Assembly (NCBI RefSeq): GCF_020731145.1
Contig: NZ_JAJFZN010000003.1
Coordinates: 1 to 64,000, forward strand
Direction: 5' to 3'
DNA from: Sneathiella sp. HT1-7
Lineage (GTDB): Bacteria; Pseudomonadota; Alphaproteobacteria; Sneathiellales; Sneathiellaceae
DNA length: 64,000 bases
Shown here in pieces: positions 55,767-64,000 of this stretch. A model generated the notes under the pieces. That model had not been told where the DNA came from. It ran no database searches and saw nothing but the letters and a program-made list of their open reading frames with translations. Positions within the stretch are counted from its first letter, which is position 1. Every line of letters starts with the position of its first letter. The translations under genes were made by a program, and so were the position numbers.

Positions 55767-56807
55767 ATGAGCAGGCAAGATCTTGCTGAGACTGCTGAAA
55801 ATGCGTCTTTAAATCAGAACTCTTATGCAAAAAAGGGATGGCTAAAAAAACCAAGTCAGGAACTGATCGTCTTGGCGACGGCCCTTGTTTGTTTTCTTTT
55901 CTTCGCGGTGACGCTCACGGGTTTCGCTTCTTTCGGGAACTTGGTGACCATGCTGCGCAGTATTGCGGTTTTAGGAATTCTCAGTACAGGAATGGCGGTC
56001 GTCGTAATCGGGCGTGGTCTTGATTTATCTCAAGTCTCGGTGATGGCCATTTCTTCAGCCTGGGTCCTGACCTTGATGTCGAGTGACATGAGTCTTGTGA
56101 CGATCATGTTCCTGGGCCTTGGTTTTGCGCTTGTAGTGGGAATTCTGAATGGCTGGATTGTAGCGTTTATAGAAATTCCACCGCTATTTGCGACCCTTGC
56201 AACCGGGTTAGTCTGTTTTGGAGTTGGCAGATGGGTGCTCTTAAGTGGCGTTCATGCTTATCCACCGAAAGAGGCTGCGGATTTTCTGTTTCTGGGGCAA
56301 GGGATCGTCTTTGGATTGCCGATGCCGGTTCTGATTTTCCTTGTTGTTGCGGGCGTTATTCATGTGTTTTTACGGCGCACAACGATCGGGCGACATATTT
56401 ACGGTCTGGGCGATAACATTCTAGCCGCGAGACTAATTGGGATATCAGTGCGGCCGCTCATAATTTTAACTTACATGATAAGCGCCGCTGCTGCGTTTAT
56501 TGCGGGTATTACGACCGCCGCAACTGTCGCGTCGATGAACACGGAAATCGTAAATTCGACACTGATTTTCGATGTGCTGCTCGTCGTGGTGCTGGGTGGA
56601 GTAAGCCTGAGCGGTGGCCGGGGAGGAATAGTCAGTGTTGTCGTTGGTGCCATACTGATCGGTATTCTACTCAACGGCATGACAATTTTGAATATCAATT
56701 CGGATGTCCAGAATATTGCAAAGGCGGTGGTTTTGCTGGCGGCAATTATCGTGGATCGCAGATTACATCCAAAAGACGAAGAAACAGATAAGCAGGGAGA
56801 CCACTAG
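55767..56807 (+). CDS. Ribose-type ABC transporter permease (second system)
   Basis: The 346-aa RbsC-family membrane protein has GRGLDLSQVSVMAISS, the loop GDNILAARLIGISVR and GGVSLSGGRGG near the C-terminus. It precedes the binding protein by 77 bp. The ribosome site before ATG 55767 is poor. A 13-codon upstream frame ends in the ATG (ATGA), so translation may be coupled. It works with the permease-beta-propeller fusion and the ATPase at 61235. Confidence 0.9.
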   Translation: MSRQDLAETAENASLNQNSYAKKGWLKKPSQELIVLATALVCFLFFAVTLTGFASFGNLVTMLRSIAVLGILSTGMAVVVIGRGLDLSQVSVMAISSAWVLTLMSSDMSLVTIMFLGLGFALVVGILNGWIVAFIEIPPLFATLATGLVCFGVGRWVLLSGVHAYPPKEAADFLFLGQGIVFGLPMPVLIFLVVAGVIHVFLRRTTIGRHIYGLGDNILAARLIGISVRPLIILTYMISAAAAFIAGITTAATVASMNTEIVNSTLIFDVLLVVVLGGVSLSGGRGGIVSVVVGAILIGILLNGMTILNINSDVQNIAKAVVLLAAIIVDRRLHPKDEETDKQGDH

Positions 56808-56884
56808 CGACTAGGTCACATAGTTCGGATGAGGTCGCGTTCTGAGAGAAGAATAAAATATCAATGTAAGGGAGGCTTACGAAA

Positions 56885-57916
56885 ATGGTAAAGGCAACAA
56901 TCAAGAAAATCGCCAGCACGCTCATGATAGCGGGCGTCGCGATTACAGTCGCATCTACAACAATGGCCGCCGGCAAAATCAGCGGTAAAACGGAACGTAT
57001 GGTGCGTAGTGATTATGTTACTGCGGTTGAAGGTAAGACGGTAGCCTATGTGCCAATTTCCTTGGGCCTGCCGCTGTCTGACTATTGGATGTATGGCATT
57101 CAGACGTCAGCTGAAGCTGCGGGCATGAAGTTCGTGGTTAAGGATCCAGCGTGGAAAGTCGATGCTATGACGCAGGCTATCTCGGCTTTGATTTCCGATA
57201 AAGTTGATTATCTTGTGGTCCAAAATCCTGATGTCCAGGTGCTGGCCAAGCTGCTGAAAAAGGCAGAAGAAAACGGAACACATGTTATTCAGCTGAATAT
57301 GGCTTCCAATTATCGCTCCAGCGGGTTTGTTGGCGTTGACTGGGTGAGCCATGGGGAAGAAATCGGACAGGATATTGTCAAGGAATGCGGCACCGGTAGC
57401 GGAAAGAGCGGCAAAGTCGCTATTGTACAAGGTGAATTGACAGCTGCGGCGAATGTCTGGTTTGTCGCCGGACTCAAAAAGGCATTGGGCGAAGATTCTG
57501 CTATCTCAATCGTCAATGATCAGGCCGCTCAGTGGGATGCCACGAAAGCCCATGATATTACAGCAGCCGTATTGCAGCAAAACCCCGATCTTTGCGCCAC
57601 TGCGGGCGTTTGGGGAATTATGATGCTTGGTTCCGGGCAGGCGGTGAAAGAGGCCGGCCTTAGTGACCAGGTGCTTGTCTACGGAAGCGGTAGTAATTCT
57701 CGTCCGGTATGTGACGCGCTGGAATCCGGAGTACTACACAAGCACTTCAGTTATGACTCTATCTTGCAAGGTCGTGATGTGGTCAATGCCATTCAGGCTA
57801 TTGCCCAGACGGGCCTGGAACCCGGGGAGAAGCCATTTGCACTCTATTCACCGATCATGATTCAGGATTCAAAAACGGTTAAGGCAACAGACTGTCACGA
57901 TTTGATAGCCAAGTAG
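56885..57916 (+). CDS. Ribose-type ABC substrate-binding protein
   Basis: The 343-aa periplasmic protein has a signal peptide (MVKATIKKIASTLMIAGVAITVA..MAA). The mature part is a type 1 binding fold: VAYVPISLGLPLSDYWMYGIQTSAEAAG, then ISDKVDYLVVQNPDVQVLAK. It resembles RbsB-like receptors for sugars rather than the TorT-like one of the first importer. Ligand unknown; the sugar-lactone-type enzymes encoded next suggest a sugar, sugar acid or lactone. Confidence 0.9.
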   Translation: MVKATIKKIASTLMIAGVAITVASTTMAAGKISGKTERMVRSDYVTAVEGKTVAYVPISLGLPLSDYWMYGIQTSAEAAGMKFVVKDPAWKVDAMTQAISALISDKVDYLVVQNPDVQVLAKLLKKAEENGTHVIQLNMASNYRSSGFVGVDWVSHGEEIGQDIVKECGTGSGKSGKVAIVQGELTAAANVWFVAGLKKALGEDSAISIVNDQAAQWDATKAHDITAAVLQQNPDLCATAGVWGIMMLGSGQAVKEAGLSDQVLVYGSGSNSRPVCDALESGVLHKHFSYDSILQGRDVVNAIQAIAQTGLEPGEKPFALYSPIMIQDSKTVKATDCHDLIAK

Positions 57917-57934
57917 TTGGTCTGGAAAAAAAGA

Positions 57935-57962
57935 GTGGGCGATGTTGATGTACGTCGTCCAC
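57935..57962 (+). terminator. Hairpin between binding protein and downstream genes
   Basis: GTGGGCGA (57935-57942) pairs with TCGTCCAC (57955-57962) over 8 bp with one G-U. It lacks a T-run, so it is more likely an RNA stabiliser or partial attenuator that keeps the binding protein more abundant than the membrane parts. Confidence 0.35.
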
Positions 57963-57999
57963 ACATAATGTCTTTCCCCGAATCTGAGTGAGCCCCTCC

Positions 58000-60123
58000 A
58001 TGTCATCTATCACTGAAACTATCCAGAAAGTCCGGTATAAATGGTCTTTTCAGCGTGCGGTCGCTGAACTTCTTGCCAAGCGATGGATGGAATCTATCAT
58101 TCCGTTTTTGATGATGTGCATGGTGTTAATATTCTGCGCCGTTGCGATACCCGGGTACCTCTCTTTCTCCAACCTATCTGATACTTTCAGCCAGTTTGCT
58201 GAATTCGGTTTTGTCGTGTTGGCGATGACACTGGTTTTGATGGTTGGCGGCATTGATCTGAGTGTCGGGGCAATGTTCGCACTCGCTGATTTCGTTGCGC
58301 TGGTCCTGTTTAATGTGTTTGAAATTCCGGTCTGGGGCGTAATCCCCTTAGTAATTTTAACGGGCGCTCTGATGGGGGCGATCAATGGCGTGCTCATTGG
58401 TTACTTGAAACTGGGAGCCTTTCTTACGACCCTTGTTACTTTGTTGCTCTTCAGGGCGACCTTCGATCTGATAACGCCGATTTACGCGGTGGAGATTGCA
58501 ACGGGCTATCAGGAAAGCGAAGTCTGGGACTTCATTGGCGATGGCACCCTGTTCGGAATTCCGGCGAATATTATTATTCTGATTATCGTGGCAGTAATTG
58601 CCCATATTCTTCTCAGTCGGTCTCGGCCGGGCTGGCATGTGGCTGCGATCGGATCGAACCGTAAAGCCGCCCGTCATGCCGGTATACGGATCGATTTTAC
58701 GATTTTTTGCACCTATGTTTTATCTGGTATTTTGAGTGCTACTGCGGGTTTGGTTTACGCTACTCGGCTGAACAGTTCTTCATCTAACACCGGCGATGGC
58801 CTGGAGGTCATGGCTTTAACAGCGGCAGTCCTTGGTGGTGTAAGTCTTGCCGGCGGGAAAGGCTCTGTCGGGCGTGCCCTGATCGGAGCTACAACAATTC
58901 TGGTGCTGATTAACGGGCTGGTCCGTCTCGGCGTTACTGGTGGCCCCACATTGGTGATGCAGGGCATGATTATGTTAATCGCCGTGGGCATCGACGTGAA
59001 ATGGTTGAAGAACAAGAACAAGGCCATTTCAAAGATCTATGTAGTGCCCGCATTTCTGGACTTAGGGGAGCGGCCGGATGCGCGTATTAATTCGCACACG
59101 GTGTTTGAGCAAAACAGTAAGCTCAATAACGCTCGTGCGATTGGCCTGGGTACAATTGACGGTCCGGAGGATGTTATTCTTGATCGACAAAACAGGCTAT
59201 ATGCAGGCACGCGGGAGGGCTGGATTGTCCGTTTTAGCGGCGACAATCATGAACATCAGGAAGTCTTCGCCCGGATTGGCGGGAGGCCGTTGGGAATGGC
59301 TTTCGATGCCGAAGATAACCTGATTATCTGCATTGGTGGAATGGGTGTTTATGGTGTTCATCCCGATGGTGAAGTTTACAAAATCACAGATGAAACCAAT
59401 CGGACACCATGGAAAATTAATGATGACAGTCGCCTCAGGCTTGCAGATGACCTTGATATCGCCCCGGATGGTAAAATCTATTTCAGTGAAGCGACCATAC
59501 GCTACGAGATGCACAGCTGGGCAATGGACGGTCTGGAAGGTCGCGGTAACGGGCGGCTGGTCTGCTATGACCCGGCAAAAAAGCAAACACGTACGATTTT
59601 GCGTGATCTCGTCTTTCCGAATGGCGTTTGTATCGCTCACGATGGCCAATCTCTGTTTTTCGCGCAAACCTGGGCATGTAATATTATGCAATACTGGATT
59701 GCCGGGCCGAACAAAGGCAAACTGGAAGTCGCGATAGAAAACCTGCCGGGAAATCCGGATAATATTAATCGGGCATCGGACGGGAATTACTGGCTCGCTT
59801 TAACCGGCATGCGTACGCCGGCCTTTGATCTGGCTATGAAGAAGCCAGGGTTCAGAACGCGTATGGTCAAGCGCGTGCCACCTGACGAGTGGATATATTC
59901 AAATATCAATAACGGTTGTGTTATCAAGTTCTCAGGGGACGGTGAAGTGTTGGAAACCTATTGGGACAAAGGCGGTGAGAGTCATCCTGCCATAACCTCT
60001 ATGCGGGAACATCGAGGGAAATTGTATTTGGGTGGGTTGATGAATAACCGGATCGGGGTTATCGATCTACCGGATGCAGATCCGAATTGGACCGGCCCGG
60101 AAAATTACTGGGGACCGAAATAA
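58000..60123 (+). CDS. ABC permease fused to SMP-30/strictosidine-synthase-like beta-propeller
   Basis: The roughly 707-aa protein is in two parts. Residues 1-340 form an RbsC-family permease (VGGIDLSVGAMFALADF; loop GSNRKAARHAGIRID; GGVSLAGGKGS). From about 365 a soluble six-bladed propeller follows (TIDGPEDVILDRQNRLYAGTREG; LADDLDIAPDGKIYFSEA; FPNGVCIAHDGQSLFFAQT). No signal or extra helix separates them, and the join at about 340-365 is continuous coding sequence. The propeller probably faces the cytoplasm and may hydrolyse a lactone as it enters. ATG 58000 or GTG 57988 are both possible starts. Confidence 0.9.
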   Translation: MSSITETIQKVRYKWSFQRAVAELLAKRWMESIIPFLMMCMVLIFCAVAIPGYLSFSNLSDTFSQFAEFGFVVLAMTLVLMVGGIDLSVGAMFALADFVALVLFNVFEIPVWGVIPLVILTGALMGAINGVLIGYLKLGAFLTTLVTLLLFRATFDLITPIYAVEIATGYQESEVWDFIGDGTLFGIPANIIILIIVAVIAHILLSRSRPGWHVAAIGSNRKAARHAGIRIDFTIFCTYVLSGILSATAGLVYATRLNSSSSNTGDGLEVMALTAAVLGGVSLAGGKGSVGRALIGATTILVLINGLVRLGVTGGPTLVMQGMIMLIAVGIDVKWLKNKNKAISKIYVVPAFLDLGERPDARINSHTVFEQNSKLNNARAIGLGTIDGPEDVILDRQNRLYAGTREGWIVRFSGDNHEHQEVFARIGGRPLGMAFDAEDNLIICIGGMGVYGVHPDGEVYKITDETNRTPWKINDDSRLRLADDLDIAPDGKIYFSEATIRYEMHSWAMDGLEGRGNGRLVCYDPAKKQTRTILRDLVFPNGVCIAHDGQSLFFAQTWACNIMQYWIAGPNKGKLEVAIENLPGNPDNINRASDGNYWLALTGMRTPAFDLAMKKPGFRTRMVKRVPPDEWIYSNINNGCVIKFSGDGEVLETYWDKGGESHPAITSMREHRGKLYLGGLMNNRIGVIDLPDADPNWTGPENYWGPK

Positions 60124-61235
60124 TGGCGGCCAGATGGATGGAAATGATTAGGGATATTGTCTCTCCTGATCGCGAAACTCATGCTATTCCGTCAATGGAT
60201 GGGCCTTTGCGGCCGAATAACAGACTGGATGATTGCGAGGTCATTTTGGGCGAAGGTGAGATCATAAAACCGGATGATGTGACCTTCGGAAATGATGGCG
60301 CTCTTTACATTTCCAGTCAAAACAGCGTCTTTCGACACACGACGGACACGGGACTTGTCGAATTTGCGATATTTGACAGCGCTGTTGGAGCGATTACCTG
60401 TTTGAGCAATGGTGGAATTGCTGTCTGCCTTGATGGAACGGGAGTCCAGATCAAAGGCGGCCCCATGGAGGGTGCGCGGCTTGACTCAGTTGACGGCGTA
60501 CCAATTGTTTGCCCTACAGCTGTTACCGAATCCGATGACGGCCATCTATATATTTGCCAAGGGTCATCGCAGCATAGCGCATCCGATTGGGTTCATGACT
60601 TAATGGAAAAAAACCGTTCAGGCAGGGTTCTACGCTGGCATCCTGAGCAAGGCACTTCCGAGGTTCTTGCCGATAACCTAGCCTATCCCAATGGCATACT
60701 GGTTGAAGAAGATGGACAGAAACTTGTCGTTTGTGAAAGCTGGTCACATTCGCTTTTCCGCATGTCATCAGACCCAAAAGTCACTTTCAAGCGAGAGGTG
60801 CTCATTCCCAATCTTCCAGGGTATCCCGGTCGTATCTGCGCCCGAGAAAATGGTGGTTTTTGGCTGGCGTTGTTCGGCATGCGAACCGAGATGCTGGAAT
60901 TCGTTCTGGAAGAGGATGACTATCGGCAGGAAATGATGGAAACCATTGATCCTGAATACTGGGTTCGTCCGAAACTAGAGCCAGAGAGGCATTTTCTGGA
61001 ACCTCTTCAAGGGGGTGGATTTCGCGTGCTGGGCATTATCAAGCCTTGGGCGCCCCCACGGTCGTACGGGCTGGTTGTGCGACTTGATGAGGATTTTGAG
61101 ATAGTCGGCAGTATGCACAGCCGGGCTGACGGAAAGGTTCACGGAGTAACAGGGCTGGCGTCTTGGTCTGGTAAAGCTGTGGCGGCGGCAAAGGGTAGTG
61201 AGATGGTAATTTGCATTGAACAAGGCGGTCAATAA
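60123..61235 (+). CDS. SMP-30/gluconolactonase/LRE-family protein
   Basis: The 370-aa soluble beta-propeller is related to the propeller of the preceding fusion. Matching blocks are KPDDVTFGNDGALYISS, LAYPNGILVEEDGQKLVVCESW and IPNLPGYPGRICARENGGFWLALFGMRTE. Family members are calcium-dependent lactonases or esterases. The ATG overlaps the stop of the fusion (TAATG) and its own stop overlaps the ATPase start in the same way, so the three are translated together. It lacks a signal peptide. Confidence 0.88.
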   Translation: MAARWMEMIRDIVSPDRETHAIPSMDGPLRPNNRLDDCEVILGEGEIIKPDDVTFGNDGALYISSQNSVFRHTTDTGLVEFAIFDSAVGAITCLSNGGIAVCLDGTGVQIKGGPMEGARLDSVDGVPIVCPTAVTESDDGHLYICQGSSQHSASDWVHDLMEKNRSGRVLRWHPEQGTSEVLADNLAYPNGILVEEDGQKLVVCESWSHSLFRMSSDPKVTFKREVLIPNLPGYPGRICARENGGFWLALFGMRTEMLEFVLEEDDYRQEMMETIDPEYWVRPKLEPERHFLEPLQGGGFRVLGIIKPWAPPRSYGLVVRLDEDFEIVGSMHSRADGKVHGVTGLASWSGKAVAAAKGSEMVICIEQGGQ

Positions 61236-62761
61236 TGAACGAAAACACTACGCCTAAACCAATTATTGAGATAAAGGGAGCGACGAAAATATACGGTGGC
61301 GTTCACGCTATTGAGAATGTTAGCTTCGACTTGTATCCGGGTGAGATACATGCTTTGGCGGGAGAAAACGGGGCAGGAAAATCGACCTTGTGCAAGTCCA
61401 TGGCAGGTACCATCAAGTTGACATCGGGCTCGATTTATATCAACGGTGAAGAGCGGAGTTTCGCCGATCCGGGTGAAGCTCTCGATGTCGGGATTGCCAT
61501 GGTGTATCAGGAAACCAGCCTGGTGCCGTCAATGTCTGTTGCGCAGAATTTGAGATTGGGTAAGGAGCAATTCCTGACACGCATGCGTGGCCTCTATATT
61601 GAAGGTCAGGTCATGCTACAAACCTTGAACTTTCATGTCGATCCAACGCTGTCAGTGTCTATGCTTGGTGCCGCGCAACGACAAATGGTTGAAATTGCGC
61701 GCGCCGTTTATCATGACGCCAAGGTCATCATATTTGATGAGCCAACGGCCACACTGACACCGGAAGAAAAACAACATTTTTTTGATCTTGTCCGTGACCT
61801 GAAAGCCCGCGGTGTTGCGATTATCTATGTTTCGCATGCATTGGAAGAATCTCTCGAAATCTCCGATCGGATCACCGTACTCCGCGATGGCAAGCATATC
61901 GTCACCGATGAAACTGGCAATATGTCGCGTGATGACCTTGTCAGGCATATGGTCGGCCGGAGCGAGGAGCAGACGATCTACCATCACGAAGGATCAAGCG
62001 GTACGACTTCAGGGGTGGCCAAGAAAAAGAAAAAAATGCTGACCGTTGAAAATGTAACCATGGGTAATATGGTCAAGAACATGTCTTTCTCAGCGTATGA
62101 AGGAGAGATCGCCGTGTTAGCCGGTTTGGTTGGATCCGGCAGGACGGAAATTGCCAAAATTATTGTCGGAGCTTATAAGCGAAACCTTTTTCATGGAGGG
62201 CGTATTTTTCTTGACGGCAAAGCCGTTCGATACCGCGTTCCCAAACAAGCCGTCGATGATGGTATTGTCTATATTACCGAAGACAGGAAAGTTGAAGGTT
62301 TTCTGGAAACGATGTCCATTAACGACAACATTTATTTGTCCTGGCTCGCCAGCAAACTAGGCAGTTCTTTTCTGGTATCAAAAAAGCAGCGCAATACGCT
62401 TGGCCCTGAAATGGTCAAGAAGATGGCCGTCCGGGCGCCATCCGGAGAAACCCGGGTCAATGAACTATCAGGGGGCAACCAGCAAAAAGTTGTTGTCGCA
62501 AAATCCGTCGTGCAGAGGCCAAAACTCGTGATTTTTGACGAGCCAACCCGCGGGGTTGACGTGGGATCCATTCCTGAAATTCATCAGATCATTCGCGATC
62601 TGGCGGCGGAAGGCGTTACGGTACTTGTGATTTCCTCGTATCTGCCAGAAGTGATGGCATTAGCGGATCGTGTGCTTGTAGCGCGGCAGGGACGCATCGT
62701 TGAAGAATTTAACTCAACAGATGTAACAGAAGAAAAAATTATGTATGCGGCGGTGCATTAA
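61235..62761 (+). CDS. Ribose-type ABC transporter ATPase (second system)
   Basis: The 508-aa RbsA-family double ATPase has first P-loop GENGAGKST, Walker B VIIFDEPTA and an altered first signature (MLGAAQRQMV). The second half has GLVGSGRTE, then NELSGGNQQKVVVAK and LVIFDEPTRGVD. It energises the permease at 55767 and the fused permease. It ends the operon; a 7-bp GC-rich hairpin lies 80 bp downstream. Confidence 0.93.
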   Translation: MNENTTPKPIIEIKGATKIYGGVHAIENVSFDLYPGEIHALAGENGAGKSTLCKSMAGTIKLTSGSIYINGEERSFADPGEALDVGIAMVYQETSLVPSMSVAQNLRLGKEQFLTRMRGLYIEGQVMLQTLNFHVDPTLSVSMLGAAQRQMVEIARAVYHDAKVIIFDEPTATLTPEEKQHFFDLVRDLKARGVAIIYVSHALEESLEISDRITVLRDGKHIVTDETGNMSRDDLVRHMVGRSEEQTIYHHEGSSGTTSGVAKKKKKMLTVENVTMGNMVKNMSFSAYEGEIAVLAGLVGSGRTEIAKIIVGAYKRNLFHGGRIFLDGKAVRYRVPKQAVDDGIVYITEDRKVEGFLETMSINDNIYLSWLASKLGSSFLVSKKQRNTLGPEMVKKMAVRAPSGETRVNELSGGNQQKVVVAKSVVQRPKLVIFDEPTRGVDVGSIPEIHQIIRDLAAEGVTVLVISSYLPEVMALADRVLVARQGRIVEEFNSTDVTEEKIMYAAVH

Positions 62762-63127
62762 AATAGTTCTTCAATTATTATTCGTCCACAAGTCCCACTG
62801 TTACTGGCTCGATGCTCTGCTTGCTGCGACGAAGCGGCGGGCGAGGGGCATTGTCGTTTCCCCCTCGAAGGACGATGATTATTTTGTCGGATGCCGCCTC
62901 CGATGAGGTGAATTCGTCATTTACTAGGGCTGGCTCGAATCTCGTGTCACCTCCTCGAAATCGACTTCCTAATCCATTTAGTGCGACATCGCGGCCCTGT
63001 CTCTAGATGCTGGTTTCTGCCCAATTCTTTGTTGCCGACATAGTTGCATATTATATTGTTGACAATATTATTGGCAATGCATATCGTTTGCTTAACAGGG
63101 AAGTCAAACGAGAAAAATCGAAAATTT
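62762..63127. other. 366-bp intergenic region before the GntR gene
   Basis: It holds a 7-bp stem CGAGGGG/CCCCTCG (62842-62848, 62861-62867, 12-nt loop) that may act as terminator for the upstream operon, although only a weak AT-rich tract follows. It also holds the palindrome at 63053-63068. No gene is seen. Confidence 0.5.
63053..63068 (+). promoter_or_regulatory. Palindromic operator candidate for the GntR/FCD regulator
   Basis: ATATTGT-TG-ACAATAT is a perfect 7+7-bp palindrome with a 2-bp centre, 59 bp upstream of the regulator ATG. The short AT-rich symmetric form is like FCD-type GntR operators, so autoregulation is likely. Confidence 0.55.
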
Positions 63128-63826
63128 ATGACAAAAAGAAATGTCACCAAGCTGACAACTGTCGCGTCTAATCCGAAGCCCGCTGGTTCTGATACTGACA
63201 GACTCGTCGACGAGCTGCGTCGACGCATTGTGACCAATGAAATGCCGCCTGGGTCTCGCATCCGAGAGAATGAGTTGGCCGAAGAATTCAGCGTATCGCG
63301 ATCCCGGGTTCGGGATGCCTTCGGGATACTGGAAGAGCGCGGGCTTATCGAGCGAATTCCGAATAAAGGTGCCGTTGTCATGCGCCTTGAGGCGGACAGC
63401 TTTCTTGAATTGTTTGATGTTAGAGAGGTGCTGGAAGGATTAATGGTCCGGCTGGCGACACAGAATACGGAGCCAGAGTATTGGGATGACCTGATCAATC
63501 TATTTGGGGATGATCTCGGAAAGGCCGTCGAAGATAACGATTTTAACGCCTATATGGCGGCGATCGCCCAATTTCGGCAAGGTTGCATCGAAGCGGCGGG
63601 CAGCGACACATTAAGAGGGTTGCTCGACGATATCTATGATCGCGTCCTGAGTATGACGCGCCGTTTGATGCTGGTGCCCGGACGGGCGAGTGAGGGCTTC
63701 CGTCAGCATCAGGAAATCCTTCGGGCTATTCAGGCGGGCAACGCAGACAGAGCGGAAGAGTTAAAGCGAGACAATATTCGAAGCGCGCGTCAGTGGTTCC
63801 TTAAATATAACGACTTCCTCCTCTGA
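63128..63826 (+). CDS. GntR-family regulator, FCD subfamily
   Basis: The 232-aa protein has an N-terminal winged helix (RENELAEEFSVSRSRVRDAFGILEERGLIERIPNKGAVV) and a C-terminal all-helical FCD domain (FDVREVLEGLMVRLA; HQEILRAIQAGNADRAEELKRDNI), which binds small carboxylates in related proteins. ATG 63128 (MTKRNVTKL) is preferred over the frame start at 63044 because the palindromic operator lies between the two. It may control the CoA-transferase gene that begins 15 bp downstream and possibly the second importer. Confidence 0.9.
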   Translation: MTKRNVTKLTTVASNPKPAGSDTDRLVDELRRRIVTNEMPPGSRIRENELAEEFSVSRSRVRDAFGILEERGLIERIPNKGAVVMRLEADSFLELFDVREVLEGLMVRLATQNTEPEYWDDLINLFGDDLGKAVEDNDFNAYMAAIAQFRQGCIEAAGSDTLRGLLDDIYDRVLSMTRRLMLVPGRASEGFRQHQEILRAIQAGNADRAEELKRDNIRSARQWFLKYNDFLL

Positions 63827-63840
63827 CATCAGGCCAGATC

Positions 63841-64000
63841 ATGACACCCAGTAAAAACAAAAAAGATACCGGGGCAGGCCCCTTGAAAGGAGTGCGGGTC
63901 ATAGAGCTGGGATCGACAGTTGCCGGGCCTTTCTGCGCGCGCCTCATGGCCGACTTTGGCGCAGATGTCATCAAGGTCGAACAGCCGGAGGGGGACGCTG
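63841..64000 (+). CDS. Class III CoA-transferase (CaiB/BaiF family), partial
   Basis: The frame from ATG 63841 runs off the right edge, giving 53 residues. After a short polar leader comes GPLKGVRVIELGSTVAGPFCARLMADFGADVIKVEQPEGD, the highly conserved N-terminus of formyl-CoA/crotonobetaine CoA-transferases. These move CoA between carboxylic acids, so acid products of the pathway may be activated here. It follows the GntR gene by 15 bp. Confidence 0.9.
   Translation, partial: MTPSKNKKDTGAGPLKGVRVIELGSTVAGPFCARLMADFGADVIKVEQPEGDA

Overview
The window looks like an alphaproteobacterial chromosome segment. The evidence is a DUF2924/DUF3489 gene pair at the left edge, a laterally mobile N-type ATPase operon, FNR/FixK-type operator sites, and a broad N-heterocycle and cyclic-amide catabolic island fed by ribose-family ABC importers. 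I cannot name the genus. No rRNA, tRNA or CRISPR array was seen.

Region 1 (1-10.9 kb) is an accessory and defence island. It holds a partial DUF2924 gene, a DUF3489 gene, an IS6-family element (771-1579), a nuclease-STAND NTPase whose 3' end is cut by that IS, an ankyrin protein, a DUF4172-Fic protein with an operator-like repeat array, a small unknown protein, a two-gene MORC-like GHKL ATPase/nuclease plus DNA methyltransferase operon, and a second, different IS6-family element (10097-10902).

Region 2 (10.9-27.3 kb) looks like a low-oxygen energy module. It has three transcription units, each preceded by an FNR/FixK-like box (TTGAY-N4-RTCAA): AMP-phosphorylase-like / PRPP synthetase / beta-CASP hydrolase; a coiled-coil protein followed by N-ATPase atpDCQRBEFAG; and, on the opposite strand, a YhiI-RbbA-YhhJ-type ABC exporter.

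Region 3 (27.3-55.2 kb) is a catabolic island. It encodes a NicX-type 2,5-dihydroxypyridine dioxygenase, a three-subunit molybdenum hydroxylase, a GMC dehydrogenase with small subunit, an SDR and a LysR regulator. From the LysR promoter an operon runs rightward: pxpA, biotin carrier, biotin carboxylase, pxpB, pxpC, hydantoinase B and A, and a class III aminotransferase. A second unit codes for a TorT-like binding protein, RbsA-like ATPase, two permeases and another hydantoinase B/A pair. Together these suggest uptake of a cyclic N-compound, hydroxylation, biotin- or ATP-dependent ring opening, and transamination. The actual substrate is not shown by the sequence.

Region 4 (55.2-64 kb) is a second ribose-type ABC system: permease, binding protein, a permease fused to an SMP-30/strictosidine-synthase-like beta-propeller, a free SMP-30 enzyme and an ATPase. 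It is followed by a GntR/FCD regulator with a palindromic candidate operator and the start of a class III CoA-transferase that runs off the right edge.
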